64,000 bases of DNA from Streptomyces lomondensis (GTDB taxonomy: Bacteria > Actinomycetota > Actinomycetes > Streptomycetales > Streptomycetaceae), in contig NZ_BMWC01000006.1 in assembly GCF_014651035.1 (NCBI RefSeq), positions 124,001 through 188,000 on the forward strand, written 5' to 3'. Below are positions 27,359 to 36,508 of the stretch, piece after piece. How positions within the stretch are numbered: the stretch's first letter is position 1; every line of letters begins with the position of its first letter. A program made the translations under genes and the position numbers. Under the pieces are notes generated by a model. The model had not been told where the DNA came from. It did no database searches and saw only the letters and a list, made by a program, of their open reading frames with translations.

Positions 27359-28470
27359 CGGCGCTTCCCCGAGGGACGGCCACGGCCGCGGCCGCGGGAC
27401 GCTGGCTGGTTGCGCGGGCCGACGACCGCGGGAGCGGCGTCGTCCTCGGGCTCACCGGCGTACGACTCGTCGTCGTGGGCCTCGGTCTCGCCCTTGGCGG
27501 CGGACTGGGCCCGCTTGGCCAGGACGCGCTTCCTCAGGGCCTTCATCTGCGGCTCGCGCTCCTTGAGGTCGGCGACGAGCGGCGTGGCGATGAAGATCGA
27601 GGAGTACGCACCGGCGGCGAGGCCGACGAACAGGGACAGCGAGATGTCGTTCAGCATGCCGGCGCCGAGCACACCGCCGCCGATGAACAGCAGGCCCGCG
27701 ACCGGGAGCAGTGCGACGACCGTGGTGTTGATGGAGCGGACCAGCGTGCTGTTGATCGACCGGTTGGCCACGTCGCTGTAGGTCCAGCGGGTCTGCTTGG
27801 TGAGGTCCTTCGTCTGTTCCTTGAGGCTGTCGAAGACCACGACCGTGTCGTAGAGCGAGTAGCCGAGGATGGTCAGCAGACCGATCACCGTGCCCGGTGT
27901 GACCTCGAAGCCGACCAGGGCGTAGATGCCGACCGTGATGGTGATGTCGTGGATCAGGGCGACGAACGCCGCCAGCGCCATGCGCCACTCGAAGGCGATC
28001 GCCAGATAGATCACGACGAGGACCATGAAGATGCCGAGGCCCTGCCAGGCCTTGTTGGCGATCTGCTCACCCCAGCTGGGGCCTACCAGTTCGGCGTTGA
28101 TCTGCTCCGGGTCGATCTTGAAGTCGTCCGCGAGCGTGTTCTTGATCTCGTTCGCCGCGCCGGTGTCGATGCCGGCGACCTGGATGCGCAGGCTTCCGTC
28201 GCCGAGCTTCTGGACGATCGCGTCGTGGCCGGAGGCCTCTTCCGCGTACTCCTCCGCCTTGGCCACCGAGACACTGGTGTTCTTGGGGGTGTTGAAGACG
28301 GCACCGCCCTGGAACTCGATGCCCATGTTCAGGCCGCGGACCGCCAGGCCGACGATGGCCGTGATGGTGATCAGGATCGAAAGGCCGTACCAGATCTTGC
28401 GGTTCTTGACGAAGTCGTAGCCGATCTCACCGCGGTGCAGCCGGGCGCCGAGGTTGCCGAGTTTCGACAT
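27355..28470 (-). CDS. secF: protein-export membrane protein SecF
   Basis: SecF with SecD uses the proton gradient to help SecYEG-dependent export. From the ATG at 28470 the product is 371 residues with six expected membrane helices, a periplasmic-type P1 loop (about 55-140), and the RND-type core VGIYALVGFEVTPGTVIGLLTILGYSLYDTVVVFD. The C-terminal tail is long, acidic, then basic (about 300-371). It starts one base after the secD stop and overlaps apt. Confidence 0.96.
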   Translation of the reverse strand: MSKLGNLGARLHRGEIGYDFVKNRKIWYGLSILITITAIVGLAVRGLNMGIEFQGGAVFNTPKNTSVSVAKAEEYAEEASGHDAIVQKLGDGSLRIQVAGIDTGAANEIKNTLADDFKIDPEQINAELVGPSWGEQIANKAWQGLGIFMVLVVIYLAIAFEWRMALAAFVALIHDITITVGIYALVGFEVTPGTVIGLLTILGYSLYDTVVVFDSLKEQTKDLTKQTRWTYSDVANRSINSTLVRSINTTVVALLPVAGLLFIGGGVLGAGMLNDISLSLFVGLAAGAYSSIFIATPLVADLKEREPQMKALRKRVLAKRAQSAAKGETEAHDDESYAGEPEDDAAPAVVGPRNQPASRGRGRGRPSGKRR

Positions 28471-28471
28471 C

Positions 28472-30232
28472 TCACGCCTCCTTCGTCTCGATGGGGGCGG
28501 AGGGACGGCGGGTGCGGCGCAGCGGCGGCTGCGCACCCAGGCTCTTCGGGTCGAGGCCGGACCACTTGTGGCCGTTCGCGAAGAACGGGCGGCGGGCCAT
28601 CAGCGTCAGCAGCGGCTTGGTGAAGAGGAACACGACGACGACGTCGAGCAGGGTGGTCAGGCCGAGGGTGAACGCGAAGCCCTGGACCTTTCCGACGGTG
28701 ACGATGAAGAGCACCGCGGCCGCGAGGAACGACACGAAGTCGGAGACCAGGATGGTGCGCCGGGCGCGCGGCCAGGCCCGCTCGACGGCGGGGCGCAGCG
28801 AACGGCCCTCCCGGATCTCGTCGCGGACGCGTTCGAAGTACACGATGAACGAGTCCGCCGTGATGCCGATGGCGACGATGGCGCCGCAGACGGCCGGCAG
28901 GTTCAGCGCGAAGCCGATGGTCGGGCCGAGCAGCGACATGATCGTGTAGGTCAGGGCGGCCGAGACCAGCAGGGAGAGGATCGCGATGAAGGACAGACCG
29001 CGGTAGTAGGCCAGCAGGTAGATGACGACCAGCGCGAGACCGATCGCGCCGGCGATCAGACCGGCCTTCAGCTGGTCACCGCCCAGCGCCGCCGTCACGG
29101 TCGTCATGCTGTCGACCTTGAAGGTCAGGGGCAGCGCGCCGTAGGTCAGCATGTTGGCCAGTTCCTGGGCGGACTGCTGGTTGAAGTTGCCGGAGATCTC
29201 GGCGTTGCCACCGGTCAGCGCCTGCCGGACGTACGGGTCGGAGACCACGTCACCGTCCAGGACGATCGCGAACTGGTTCTGCGGCGACTGGTTCTGCGCC
29301 AGCTTGCCGGTGATGGCCGCGAACTTCTTGGCGCCGCCGTCCGTGAAGTCCATCGTGACCGTCCAGCCCGCACCGGTCTGGGTGTTCAGGACCGCCTGGG
29401 CCTTGTCGACGTCCGTGCCGTCGACCTCGGCGGGACCGAGGATGTACTTCTGCCACTGGCCCTGCGAGTTCTGGCCGCACGCCAGCGTCGGGTCGGAGGC
29501 CTTGGCGGTGTCGCCGACGGTGGAGCGGATCTTCGCGTCGCTGCAGTCGAGCTTGGCGTACTGCTCCTGGAGCTTGCTGGGGTCGTCGCCGGAGGTGCCG
29601 CCGGTGGTGGACGGGGAGGGGCTGGCCTTGGCCTCGCCCGAGGCGCTCGCGGACGGCGTGGCGTCGGCCTTCAGCGCGTCCGTGACCGCACGGCCCTGGG
29701 TGGTGGGAGAGGCGGACGGGGACGCGGATCCCTTGTCGGTGGCCTCCGGCTTGTCGGTGGCCTTGCCGGACGGCTGGCCCGAGGGGCTGCCGGTGGGGCT
29801 CGGCGACGGGGCCGTGCCGCCGCCGGAGACCTCGGTGGCGATGACCGGGCGGAAGTAGAGCTTGGCGGTGGTGCCGACCTGCTTGCGGGCCTGCTCGGAG
29901 TTCGTGCCCTTGGGGATGTTGACGATGATGTTGTCCCGGCCCTGCGTCTGGACCTCGGACTCCTGGACGCCCAGACCATTGACACGGCGCTCCATGATGG
30001 AGACTGCGGTGTCCATGTTGGTCTTGTTGATCGCCGACTCGTTGCCCGCCTCGGGGACCGCGCGGAGCGTGATGCTCGTGCCGCCGGCCAGGTCGATGCC
30101 GAGACGCGGGGTGGTGTGCCCCGAGGCGAACATCCCACCGGTGAGCGCCACGAGGGCGATCAGAATCAGGGCCAGCGAGCGCCACGGCTTGCTCTGGGCG
30201 CTCGCGCTCCGGCCCTTTTTGGGTGTGGCCAC
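28472..30232 (-). CDS. secD: protein-export membrane protein SecD
   Basis: SecD is the large partner of SecF. It is 586 residues from GTG at 30232. An N-terminal helix is followed by a large external domain (about 40-400) and five more helices with GITADSFIVYFERVRDEIREG. Within the external domain a Ser/Pro/Lys/Thr-rich low-complexity insertion (about residues 135-215, with repeats like SPSPTGSPSGQPSGK) splits the P1 region. Such an insertion is absent from E. coli SecD and probably forms a flexible outer linker. Confidence 0.96.
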   Translation of the reverse strand: MATPKKGRSASAQSKPWRSLALILIALVALTGGMFASGHTTPRLGIDLAGGTSITLRAVPEAGNESAINKTNMDTAVSIMERRVNGLGVQESEVQTQGRDNIIVNIPKGTNSEQARKQVGTTAKLYFRPVIATEVSGGGTAPSPSPTGSPSGQPSGKATDKPEATDKGSASPSASPTTQGRAVTDALKADATPSASASGEAKASPSPSTTGGTSGDDPSKLQEQYAKLDCSDAKIRSTVGDTAKASDPTLACGQNSQGQWQKYILGPAEVDGTDVDKAQAVLNTQTGAGWTVTMDFTDGGAKKFAAITGKLAQNQSPQNQFAIVLDGDVVSDPYVRQALTGGNAEISGNFNQQSAQELANMLTYGALPLTFKVDSMTTVTAALGGDQLKAGLIAGAIGLALVVIYLLAYYRGLSFIAILSLLVSAALTYTIMSLLGPTIGFALNLPAVCGAIVAIGITADSFIVYFERVRDEIREGRSLRPAVERAWPRARRTILVSDFVSFLAAAVLFIVTVGKVQGFAFTLGLTTLLDVVVVFLFTKPLLTLMARRPFFANGHKWSGLDPKSLGAQPPLRRTRRPSAPIETKEA

Positions 30233-30317
30233 CTTCTCGTACTCCCTCTCGGGCCGCCTCGCTCCGGATCGGCGGACGGGCGGCCATGACTAATGTCGGG
30301 ATTCCGTGCGAGCTGGG

Positions 30318-30362
30318 CGTGTCCCGGGGTGCGCGGGCTCGGCCCGCGCACCCCGGGACACG
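30318..30362. terminator. 20-bp perfect stem between yajC and secD
   Basis: The arms 30318-30337 and 30343-30362 are perfectly complementary (left arm CGTGTCCCGGGGTGCGCGGG) with the loop CTCGG. It ends one base before the yajC stop codon. No U-tract follows. It could end most yajC transcripts before secD-secF or act as an RNA-processing barrier that sets different levels. Confidence 0.65.
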
Positions 30363-30363
30363 A

Positions 30364-30858
30364 CTACTTCGCCTCGGAGTCGCCGTCGGTCTTCTTCGGC
30401 TCTTCGTCCGTCTTCGCCTCGCCGGCCGCGGCGTCGTCGGCCTCGTCGGCCGTGTCCTTCTTGCCGAGGTCGACGGCCTTGTCGTCAGCGGGGGCGTCGG
30501 CGGCGGAGTCGCCGGTCTCGGTGAGGGAGGAGGCGTCGTCCGGGACGATGTCGGCGTCGGACTTCAGGTCGTGCTCGATGCCGTGGACGATGCGGTTGTA
30601 CTCGTCGTCGGTGAGGACGGCACCGATGGCGTTCTTGGCGAAGAGGAGCTCGACGCCGGGACCGGCGTCGACGAGGACGGTGTCCTCGTTGACCTCCTTG
30701 ACCGTGGCGTACATGCCCCCGATGGTGCGGACACCGCTGCCGGGCTGCATTTGGTTCCGCATCTCCACGGCCTGCTGCTGCTTCTTCTTGGCCGACCGGG
30801 TCATCAGGAACATGGCCCCGATGAGCACGATGAACGGGAGGAGGGTCAGGAGACTCAC
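30364..30858 (-). CDS. yajC: preprotein translocase subunit YajC
   Basis: YajC accompanies SecDF at the translocon. The 164-residue protein has one N-terminal membrane helix (SLLTLLPFIVLIGAMFLM), the conserved RSAKKKQQQAVEMRNQMQPG and GVRTIGGMYATV segments, and an acidic Asp/Ala/Lys-rich tail from about residue 100 that is longer than in E. coli (110 residues). The start is GTG at 30858. It lies 131 bases upstream of secD, across a strong hairpin. Confidence 0.94.
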   Translation of the reverse strand: MSLLTLLPFIVLIGAMFLMTRSAKKKQQQAVEMRNQMQPGSGVRTIGGMYATVKEVNEDTVLVDAGPGVELLFAKNAIGAVLTDDEYNRIVHGIEHDLKSDADIVPDDASSLTETGDSAADAPADDKAVDLGKKDTADEADDAAAGEAKTDEEPKKTDGDSEAK

Positions 30859-31043
30859 GGGTCGGTACTTCCTTCACACGACCGCGCTGTGAGCGGCCAG
30901 ATGGTTGGGGGTATGTGCGCCGCCGACAAAGGCGGCATCGGCGGAGTCTAAGCGAGTCCGCGCGCATGGAACAACGCTCAGCATGGCACCGGGGTTCCTG
31001 CTCCGGCCACTGTCCTCGCCGTCGCGGAGCGGTGACGGCGGCG

Positions 31044-32114
31044 TCACGCCCCGAACAGGTCCTGTTGTCCGTTTCCGGCGGTCTGGGAGCGGGGCGGGGT
31101 GAGGCCGAGATGCGCCCATGCGGCGGGGGTGGCGATCCGGCCGCGCGGGGTGCGGGCCAGCAGTCCCTCCCGGACGAGGAAGGGCTCGGCGACCTCCTCG
31201 ACGGTCTCGCGCTCCTCCCCCACCGCGACCGCGAGCGTGGACAGGCCGACGGGGCCGCCGCCGAACAGCTTGAGCAGGGCTTCCAGGACGCCCCGGTCGA
31301 GGCGGTCGAGGCCGCGCGCGTCCACCTCGTAGACGGCGAGGGCGGCCGCCGCGATGTCCTTGGTGATCAGTCCGTCGGCCTTGACCTGGGCGTAGTCGCG
31401 GACGCGGCGCAGCAGGCGGTTGGCGATGCGGGGCGTGCCGCGGGAGCGGCCGGCGATCTCGGCGGCGCCGTCCGGCTCGATCTCGACCTCCAGGAGGTTC
31501 GCCGAGCGGTGGATGACCCGCTCCAGTTCGGCCGGTTCGTAGAACTCCATGTGCGCGGTGAAGCCGAAGCGGTCGCGCAGCGGGGGCGGCAGCAGGCCCG
31601 CGCGGGTGGTGGCGCCGACCAGGGTGAAGGGGGGCAGCTCCAGCGGGATGGCGGTGGCGCCCGGGCCCTTGCCGACGATGACGTCGACGCGGAAGTCCTC
31701 CATCGCCATGTACAGCATCTCCTCGGCGGGCCGGGACATGCGGTGGATCTCGTCGAGGAAGAGGACCTCGCCCTCCTGGAGGGAGGAGAGGATCGCGGCG
31801 AGGTCGCCGGCGTGCTGGATGGCGGGGCCCGACGTGATGCGGATGGGGGCGCCCATCTCGGCCGCGATGATCATCGACAGGGTGGTCTTGCCGAGGCCGG
31901 GGGCGCCGGAGAGCAGCACGTGGTCGGCGGTGGCGCCCCGCGCGCGTGCGGCGCGCAGGACGAGGTCGAGCTGTTCGCGGACCTTCTCCTGGCCGATGAA
32001 CTCGTCCAGGTCCTTGGGGCGCAGGGCGGCCTCGACGGCCTGGTCCTCCCGGTCGGCGGGCGCATCGACGAGCCGCTCGGCGGCATCGGCGTCGGTCGTG
32101 TCGTCCCAGTTCAT
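31044..32114 (-). CDS. ruvB: Holliday junction branch migration ATPase RuvB
   Basis: RuvB is the hexameric motor that drives branch migration with RuvA. The 356-residue protein shows FIGQEKVREQL, Walker A GAPGLGKTTL, Walker B LFLDEIHRMSR, the arginine-finger region, and the winged-helix C-terminus ending in TPRGRIATPAAWAHLGL. The ATG at 32114 lies 28 bases below the ruvA stop. ruvC-ruvA-ruvB are one unit, with yebC further upstream across a terminator. Confidence 0.98.
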   Translation of the reverse strand: MNWDDTTDADAAERLVDAPADREDQAVEAALRPKDLDEFIGQEKVREQLDLVLRAARARGATADHVLLSGAPGLGKTTLSMIIAAEMGAPIRITSGPAIQHAGDLAAILSSLQEGEVLFLDEIHRMSRPAEEMLYMAMEDFRVDVIVGKGPGATAIPLELPPFTLVGATTRAGLLPPPLRDRFGFTAHMEFYEPAELERVIHRSANLLEVEIEPDGAAEIAGRSRGTPRIANRLLRRVRDYAQVKADGLITKDIAAAALAVYEVDARGLDRLDRGVLEALLKLFGGGPVGLSTLAVAVGEERETVEEVAEPFLVREGLLARTPRGRIATPAAWAHLGLTPPRSQTAGNGQQDLFGA

Positions 32115-32142
32115 GGAGTGTGCCTCGGAATCTCGGTGCGGG

Positions 32143-32748
32143 CTATCGGGCGCGGTTCAGGGTCTGGAGGGCCGCCTTCAGCAGCTGGCCCACCTGGGGC
32201 GTGCCCCCGGCGGCCTCGGCCTGCGGGGCCACGGCGGACACGGCCTCGTCGGCCTCCCGGGTCGCGTACCCGAGGCCGATCAGGGCCGCGTGCAGCTGGT
32301 CGCGCCAGCCGGTGCTGACCGGCGCGCCTACGGCGGGTGCGCCGACCGGCGCGCCGAGCCGGTCCTTCAGCTCCAGGAGCAGTTTCTGGGCGCCCTTCTT
32401 GCCGATGCCGGGGACGGCGGTGAGGGCCTTCTCGTCGGCGGTGGCCACGGCCCGGCGCAGGGCGTCCGGGGTGTGCACGGCGAGCATCGCCTGGGCGAGC
32501 CGCGGTCCCACGCCGCTCGCGGTCTGGAGCAGCTCGAAGACCTGCCGCTCGTCGTCGTCCGCGAAGCCGTACAGGGTGAGGGAGTCCTCGCGTACGACGA
32601 GGGAGGTGTGCAGCTTGGCGGGCTGGCCCATGCGGAGCGTGGACAGCGTGTTCGGCGTGCACTGGACGGCCATGCCGACGCCGCCGACCTCGACGACCGC
32701 GGCGTCGGGGGCGAGCGCGGCGACCGTGCCGCTGACGAAGGCGATCAT
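32143..32748 (-). CDS. ruvA: Holliday junction-binding protein RuvA
   Basis: RuvA clamps the four-way junction and recruits RuvB. From the ATG at 32748 it is 201 residues, opening MIAFVSGTVAALAPDAAVVEV. Helix-hairpin-helix motifs are seen at GVGPRLAQAML and GIGKKGAQKLLLEL, and domain III at the C-terminus contacts RuvB. Its start overlaps the ruvC stop by four bases (ATGA). Confidence 0.97.
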   Translation of the reverse strand: MIAFVSGTVAALAPDAAVVEVGGVGMAVQCTPNTLSTLRMGQPAKLHTSLVVREDSLTLYGFADDDERQVFELLQTASGVGPRLAQAMLAVHTPDALRRAVATADEKALTAVPGIGKKGAQKLLLELKDRLGAPVGAPAVGAPVSTGWRDQLHAALIGLGYATREADEAVSAVAPQAEAAGGTPQVGQLLKAALQTLNRAR

Positions 32749-33284
32749 GCCGTTCGGCCTTTCGGTGCTCGGGTGGCGTGCAGGGCGACGGCCTGCTGGA
32801 GTCGGTTCTGCGCGGGGGCGCGCCAGATGTGGCAGATGGCGAGGGCGAGGGCGTCGGCCGCGTCGGCGGGCCTGGGCGGTGCGCTGAGCCGGAGCAGGCG
32901 GGTCACCATCGCGCCCACCTGCGCCTTGTCGGCCCGGCCGCTGCCGGTGACGGCGGCCTTGACCTCGCTCGGGGTGTGCAGCGCCACGGGGATCCCGCGA
33001 CGCGAGGCGCACAGCAGGGCGACGGCGCTGGCCTGGGCGGTGCCCATCACCGTACGGACGTTGTGCTGGCTGAAGACGCGCTCCACGGCGACGTACTCCG
33101 GCCGGTGCTCGTCGAGCCACTGCTCGATGCCCTGCTCGATGGCGACCAGGCGGTGGCCGAGGTCGGCGTCGGCGGGCGTCCGGACGACACCGACGCCGAT
33201 CATGGTGAGCGGTCGTCCGGCGACGCCCTCGACCACGCCCACACCGCACCGGGTCAGTCCCGGGTCCACCCCCAGAACGCGCAC
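32745..33284 (-). CDS. ruvC: crossover junction endodeoxyribonuclease RuvC
   Basis: RuvC cleaves Holliday junctions symmetrically. The 179-residue protein begins MRVLGVDPGLTRCGVGVVE, with the first catalytic Asp at residue 7. A second acidic residue is in VAVERVFSQHN, and the last pair in the DAADALALAICH region. The start is GTG at 33284. It is coupled to ruvA. Confidence 0.97.
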   Translation of the reverse strand: MRVLGVDPGLTRCGVGVVEGVAGRPLTMIGVGVVRTPADADLGHRLVAIEQGIEQWLDEHRPEYVAVERVFSQHNVRTVMGTAQASAVALLCASRRGIPVALHTPSEVKAAVTGSGRADKAQVGAMVTRLLRLSAPPRPADAADALALAICHIWRAPAQNRLQQAVALHATRAPKGRTA

Positions 33285-33341
33285 ACGCCCTCCCTCTCGC
33301 TCACCTGTTTGTGCAGGCTATCGGGTGCCACCGACAACGCG

Positions 33342-33373
33342 ACGGGCCGACGGGGTGTGTCCCGTCGGCCCGT
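33342..33373 (-). terminator. yebC terminator
   Basis: A perfect 13-bp stem (ACGGGCCGACGGG with its complement) around the loop GTGTGT lies 27 bases beyond the yebC-type gene stop and separates it from ruvC. No U-tract follows. Confidence 0.7.
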
Positions 33374-33399
33374 TGGTCTCTGCGGAGCCCGCGGCGGCG

Positions 33400-34152
33400 T
33401 TACGCGCCGACCTTCTCCATGACCTCGTCGCTGACGTCGAAGTTGGCGAAGACGTTCTGCACGTCGTCGCTGTCCTCCAGCGCGTCGATCAGCTTGAAGA
33501 TCTTCTTGGCGCCCTCCTCGTCCAGCGCGACCTGCATGGTCGGGACGAAGTTGGCGTCGGCGGAGTCGTAGTCGATGCCGGCGTCCTGGAGGGCGGTGCG
33601 GACCGCGACCAGGTCGGTGGCCTCGCTGATGACCTCGAAGCTCTCGCCGAGGTCGTTGACCTCCTCGGCACCCGCGTCCAGGACCGCGCCGAGGACGTCG
33701 TCCTCGGTCAGCTCGCCCTTGGGGACGATCACGACGCCCTTGCGGTTGAACAGGTACGACACCGAGCCCGGGTCGGCCATGGAGCCGCCGTTGCGGGTCA
33801 TGGCGACGCGGACCTCGGAGGCGGCGCGGTTGCGGTTGTCGGTGAGGCACTCGATGAGCACCGCGACACCGTTCGGGCCGTAGCCCTCGTACATGATCGT
33901 CTCGTAGTCGGCGCCGCCGGCCTCCAGGCCCGCGCCGCGCTTGACCGCGGAGTCGATGTTCTTGTTGGGGACCGACGACTTCTTCGCCTTCTGGATGGCG
34001 TCGTAGAGCGTCGGGTTGCCCTCGGGGTCGGCGCCGCCCATCCGCGCCGCCACCTCGATGTTCTTGATCAGCTTCGCGAAGAGCTTGCCGCGCTTGGCAT
34101 CGATGACGGCCTTCTTGTGCTTCGTCGTGGCCCATTTAGAGTGGCCGGACAT
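33400..34152 (-). CDS. YebC/PmpR family protein (TACO1-like)
   Basis: YebC-family proteins are described as transcriptional regulators and, for some members, as ribosome factors easing proline-rich translation. The 250-residue protein begins with the conserved MSGHSKWATTKHKKAVIDAKRGK and carries the acidic YEGYGPNGVAV and TRNGGSMADPGSV motifs. Its position next to ruvC is the classic arrangement. The ATG at 34152 has GGAGACAG upstream. It is 48 bases downstream of pdxT. Confidence 0.95.
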   Translation of the reverse strand: MSGHSKWATTKHKKAVIDAKRGKLFAKLIKNIEVAARMGGADPEGNPTLYDAIQKAKKSSVPNKNIDSAVKRGAGLEAGGADYETIMYEGYGPNGVAVLIECLTDNRNRAASEVRVAMTRNGGSMADPGSVSYLFNRKGVVIVPKGELTEDDVLGAVLDAGAEEVNDLGESFEVISEATDLVAVRTALQDAGIDYDSADANFVPTMQVALDEEGAKKIFKLIDALEDSDDVQNVFANFDVSDEVMEKVGA

Positions 34153-34200
34153 CTGCCTGTCTCCTTCGCGTAACCCATCTCAGCAACGAACGCAGGAATC

Positions 34201-34809
34201 CTACAAGGACCGGGCTGTCCGGTTCGCGCGCACCATGTCGACGAACAGGCCGTGCACGCGGTGGTCGCCGGTCAGTTCCGGGTGGAACGAGGTGGCCAGC
34301 GCGTTGCCCTGGCGGACGGCGACGATGTGGCCGTCGTGTTCGGCGAGCACCTCGGCGGCGGCGCCGACGGACTCGACCCAGGGGGCGCGGATGAAGACGC
34401 CCTCGACGGGATCGCCCTCGACGCCCCTGAGGGCGACGGCCGCCTCGAAGGACTCGTTCTGCCGGCCGAAGGCGTTGCGGCGCACGATCATGTCGATGCC
34501 GCCGACGGTCTCCTGGCCCGAGCGCGGGTCGAGGATCTTGTCGGCGAGCATGATCATGCCGGCGCAGGTGCCGTAGACGGGCATGCCGTCCCGCACGCGC
34601 GCGCGGAGGGGCTCCATCACGCCGAACAGGATGGCCAGCTTGGAGATGGTGGTGGACTCGCCGCCGGGGAGGACCAGGCCGTCCACCTCGGCGAGTTCTT
34701 CGGGGCGCCGCACCGGCCTGGCCACGGCGTCGGCCGCGGCCAGGGCGACGAGGTGCTCCCGTACGTCGCCCTGGAGGGCCAGGACGCCGATCACAGGTGC
34801 TTCACTCAT
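34201..34809 (-). CDS. pdxT: pyridoxal 5'-phosphate synthase glutaminase subunit PdxT
   Basis: PdxT hydrolyses glutamine and channels ammonia to PdxS. From the ATG at 34809 it is 202 residues. The triad is visible as the nucleophile Cys in VYGTCAGMI, with His and Glu in SFHPELTGD; the GGESTT oxyanion-type motif is also present. It starts five bases after the pdxS stop, so the pair is co-transcribed. Confidence 0.97.
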   Translation of the reverse strand: MSEAPVIGVLALQGDVREHLVALAAADAVARPVRRPEELAEVDGLVLPGGESTTISKLAILFGVMEPLRARVRDGMPVYGTCAGMIMLADKILDPRSGQETVGGIDMIVRRNAFGRQNESFEAAVALRGVEGDPVEGVFIRAPWVESVGAAAEVLAEHDGHIVAVRQGNALATSFHPELTGDHRVHGLFVDMVRANRTARSL

Positions 34810-34814
34810 GGGTG

Positions 34815-35720
34815 TTACCAGCCGCGGTTCGCGTAGCGCTCGGTCTCGGGGAGGGTGTCGCAGTTGATGCCGACCATGGCCTCGCCGAGGTTGCGGGACG
34901 CGTCCGCGATGATCTTCGGGTCGTCGTAGAAGGTAGTGGCCTTCACGATGGCGGCGGCGCGCTTGGCCGGGTCGCCGGACTTGAAGATGCCGGAGCCGAC
35001 GAAGACGCCCTCGGCGCCGAGCTGGCGCATCAGGGCCGCATCGGCCGGGGTGGCGACACCGCCGGCGGAGAACAGCACGACCGGGAGCTTGCCGAGCTCG
35101 GCGACCTCCCTGACCAGCTCGTAGGGGGCGCGCAGCTCCTTGGCGGCGGCGTACAGCTCGTTGTTGTCGTAGCCGCGCAGCCTGGCGATCTCGTTCTTGA
35201 TCTGGCGCAGGTGGCGGACGGCCTCGACGACGTTGCCGGTGCCGGCCTCGCCCTTGGAGCGGATCATCGCGGCGCCCTCGGCGATGCGGCGCAGGGCCTC
35301 GCCCAGGTTGGTGGCGCCGCAGACGAACGGCGTGGTGAAGGCCCACTTGTCGGAGTGGTTGACCTCGTCGGCCGGGGTGAGGACCTCGGACTCGTCGATG
35401 TAGTCGACGCCGAGGGACTGCAGCACCTGGGCCTCGACGAAGTGGCCGATGCGGGACTTGGCCATGACCGGGATGGACACGGCGTCGATGATGCCCTCGA
35501 TCATGTCCGGGTCGGACATGCGGGCCACGCCGCCGTCCTTGCGGATGTCGGCCGGGACCCGCTCCAGGGCCATGACGGCGACGGCGCCCGCGTCCTCGGC
35601 GATCTTCGCCTGCTCCGGCGTGACGACGTCCATGATGACGCCGCCCTTGAGCTGCTCGGCCATGCCGCGCTTCACACGGGCGGTGCCGGTCTCGGGGGCC
35701 TGGTTCTCGGAGATGGACAC
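34815..35720 (-). CDS. pdxS: pyridoxal 5'-phosphate synthase subunit PdxS
   Basis: PdxS builds PLP from ribose 5-phosphate, glyceraldehyde 3-phosphate and ammonia. The GTG at 35720 (GAGG seven bases upstream) gives 301 residues. Conserved segments include VKRGMAEQLKGGVIMDVV, the lysine-bearing PVMAKSRIGHFVEAQ, IDESEVLTPAD and GEAGTGNVVEAVRHLR. The full length and intact lysines suggest an active TIM-barrel dodecamer. Confidence 0.97.
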   Translation of the reverse strand: MSISENQAPETGTARVKRGMAEQLKGGVIMDVVTPEQAKIAEDAGAVAVMALERVPADIRKDGGVARMSDPDMIEGIIDAVSIPVMAKSRIGHFVEAQVLQSLGVDYIDESEVLTPADEVNHSDKWAFTTPFVCGATNLGEALRRIAEGAAMIRSKGEAGTGNVVEAVRHLRQIKNEIARLRGYDNNELYAAAKELRAPYELVREVAELGKLPVVLFSAGGVATPADAALMRQLGAEGVFVGSGIFKSGDPAKRAAAIVKATTFYDDPKIIADASRNLGEAMVGINCDTLPETERYANRGW

Positions 35721-35858
35721 GGATGACCTCGCTGGTGGGAAAGAGGGTTTTCTGCAGCACCGAGGAAACGCGAGGGGATCAGGCCACCGCAAGGGCCAAT
35801 GGGAACGCTGTGGATCCTTTTCCGGCGTACGGCCGGGTAACGGCACGTGAACGGGGGC

Positions 35859-36422
35859 TCAGGCGGCCCGGGCCGCCAGTGCCTGCGGTGGCTCGTCGTC
35901 CATCTCGAAGGCCATCGGGAACGGGGCGTGGCCCGCCAGGCGGAACCAGCGGACCTTGCGGTGCCGGCGCAGGGCGCGGGCGGCGCGTACGGCGTCGTTG
36001 TGGAAGCGGCGCGCCATGGGGACGCGGCGCACCGCCTGCGCGAGCTCCTCGGCGGCCTCCTCGCCCCCCGGCGCCTCCCGCACCGCCTCGACCTGCTGCG
36101 GCTCCCCGAAGACGGCACGCAGCGCCTGGCTGAGTTCGCTCTCGGCGACCTCCCGCTGCTCCTCCTCCGCCTGGCGGGCGGCGTGCGCGGCCTCGTACAG
36201 CACGATGGAGGCGGCCGGATCCAGCACTCCGGACGTCGCCAGTTCCTGCGCCACCGAGGCCCGGCGCAGCAACTGCGCGTCCAGGGCGGCCCGGGCGGCG
36301 TCGATCCGGGCGTGGAGACGGTCGAGGCGGCCGGCGGTCCAGCTCAGATAGAGCCCGACCGCGACCAGGGCCACGGCGATCCAGATGAGAGTGGTGGTCA
36401 CGGGCGGCAAGGCTAGCGGCAC
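35859..36422 (-). CDS. LemA-like single-pass membrane protein, unknown function
   Basis: The protein has one N-terminal helix (TTTLIWIAVALVAVGLYLSW) and a long helical body beginning RLDRLHARIDAARAALDAQLLRRASVAQELA. A C-terminal RFHNDAVRAARALRR then RLAGHAPFPMAFEMDD resembles the RYNDAV...AFPANLIA end of LemA proteins. LemA function is not established. The start is uncertain: GTG at 36422 (187 residues) or GTG at 36401 (180 residues), and neither has a clear ribosome site. It is downstream of the PIM genes in the same direction. Confidence 0.78.
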   Translation of the reverse strand: MPLALPPVTTTLIWIAVALVAVGLYLSWTAGRLDRLHARIDAARAALDAQLLRRASVAQELATSGVLDPAASIVLYEAAHAARQAEEEQREVAESELSQALRAVFGEPQQVEAVREAPGGEEAAEELAQAVRRVPMARRFHNDAVRAARALRRHRKVRWFRLAGHAPFPMAFEMDDEPPQALAARAA

Positions 36423-36508
36423 GCGGGAGGCGCCGGTTCACCCCGCCCTGCCCTGCCCTGTCCCGGATCGGTCACCGGCGCCGGAAGGGCCTCTTCGCGT
36501 GGCCTGAA

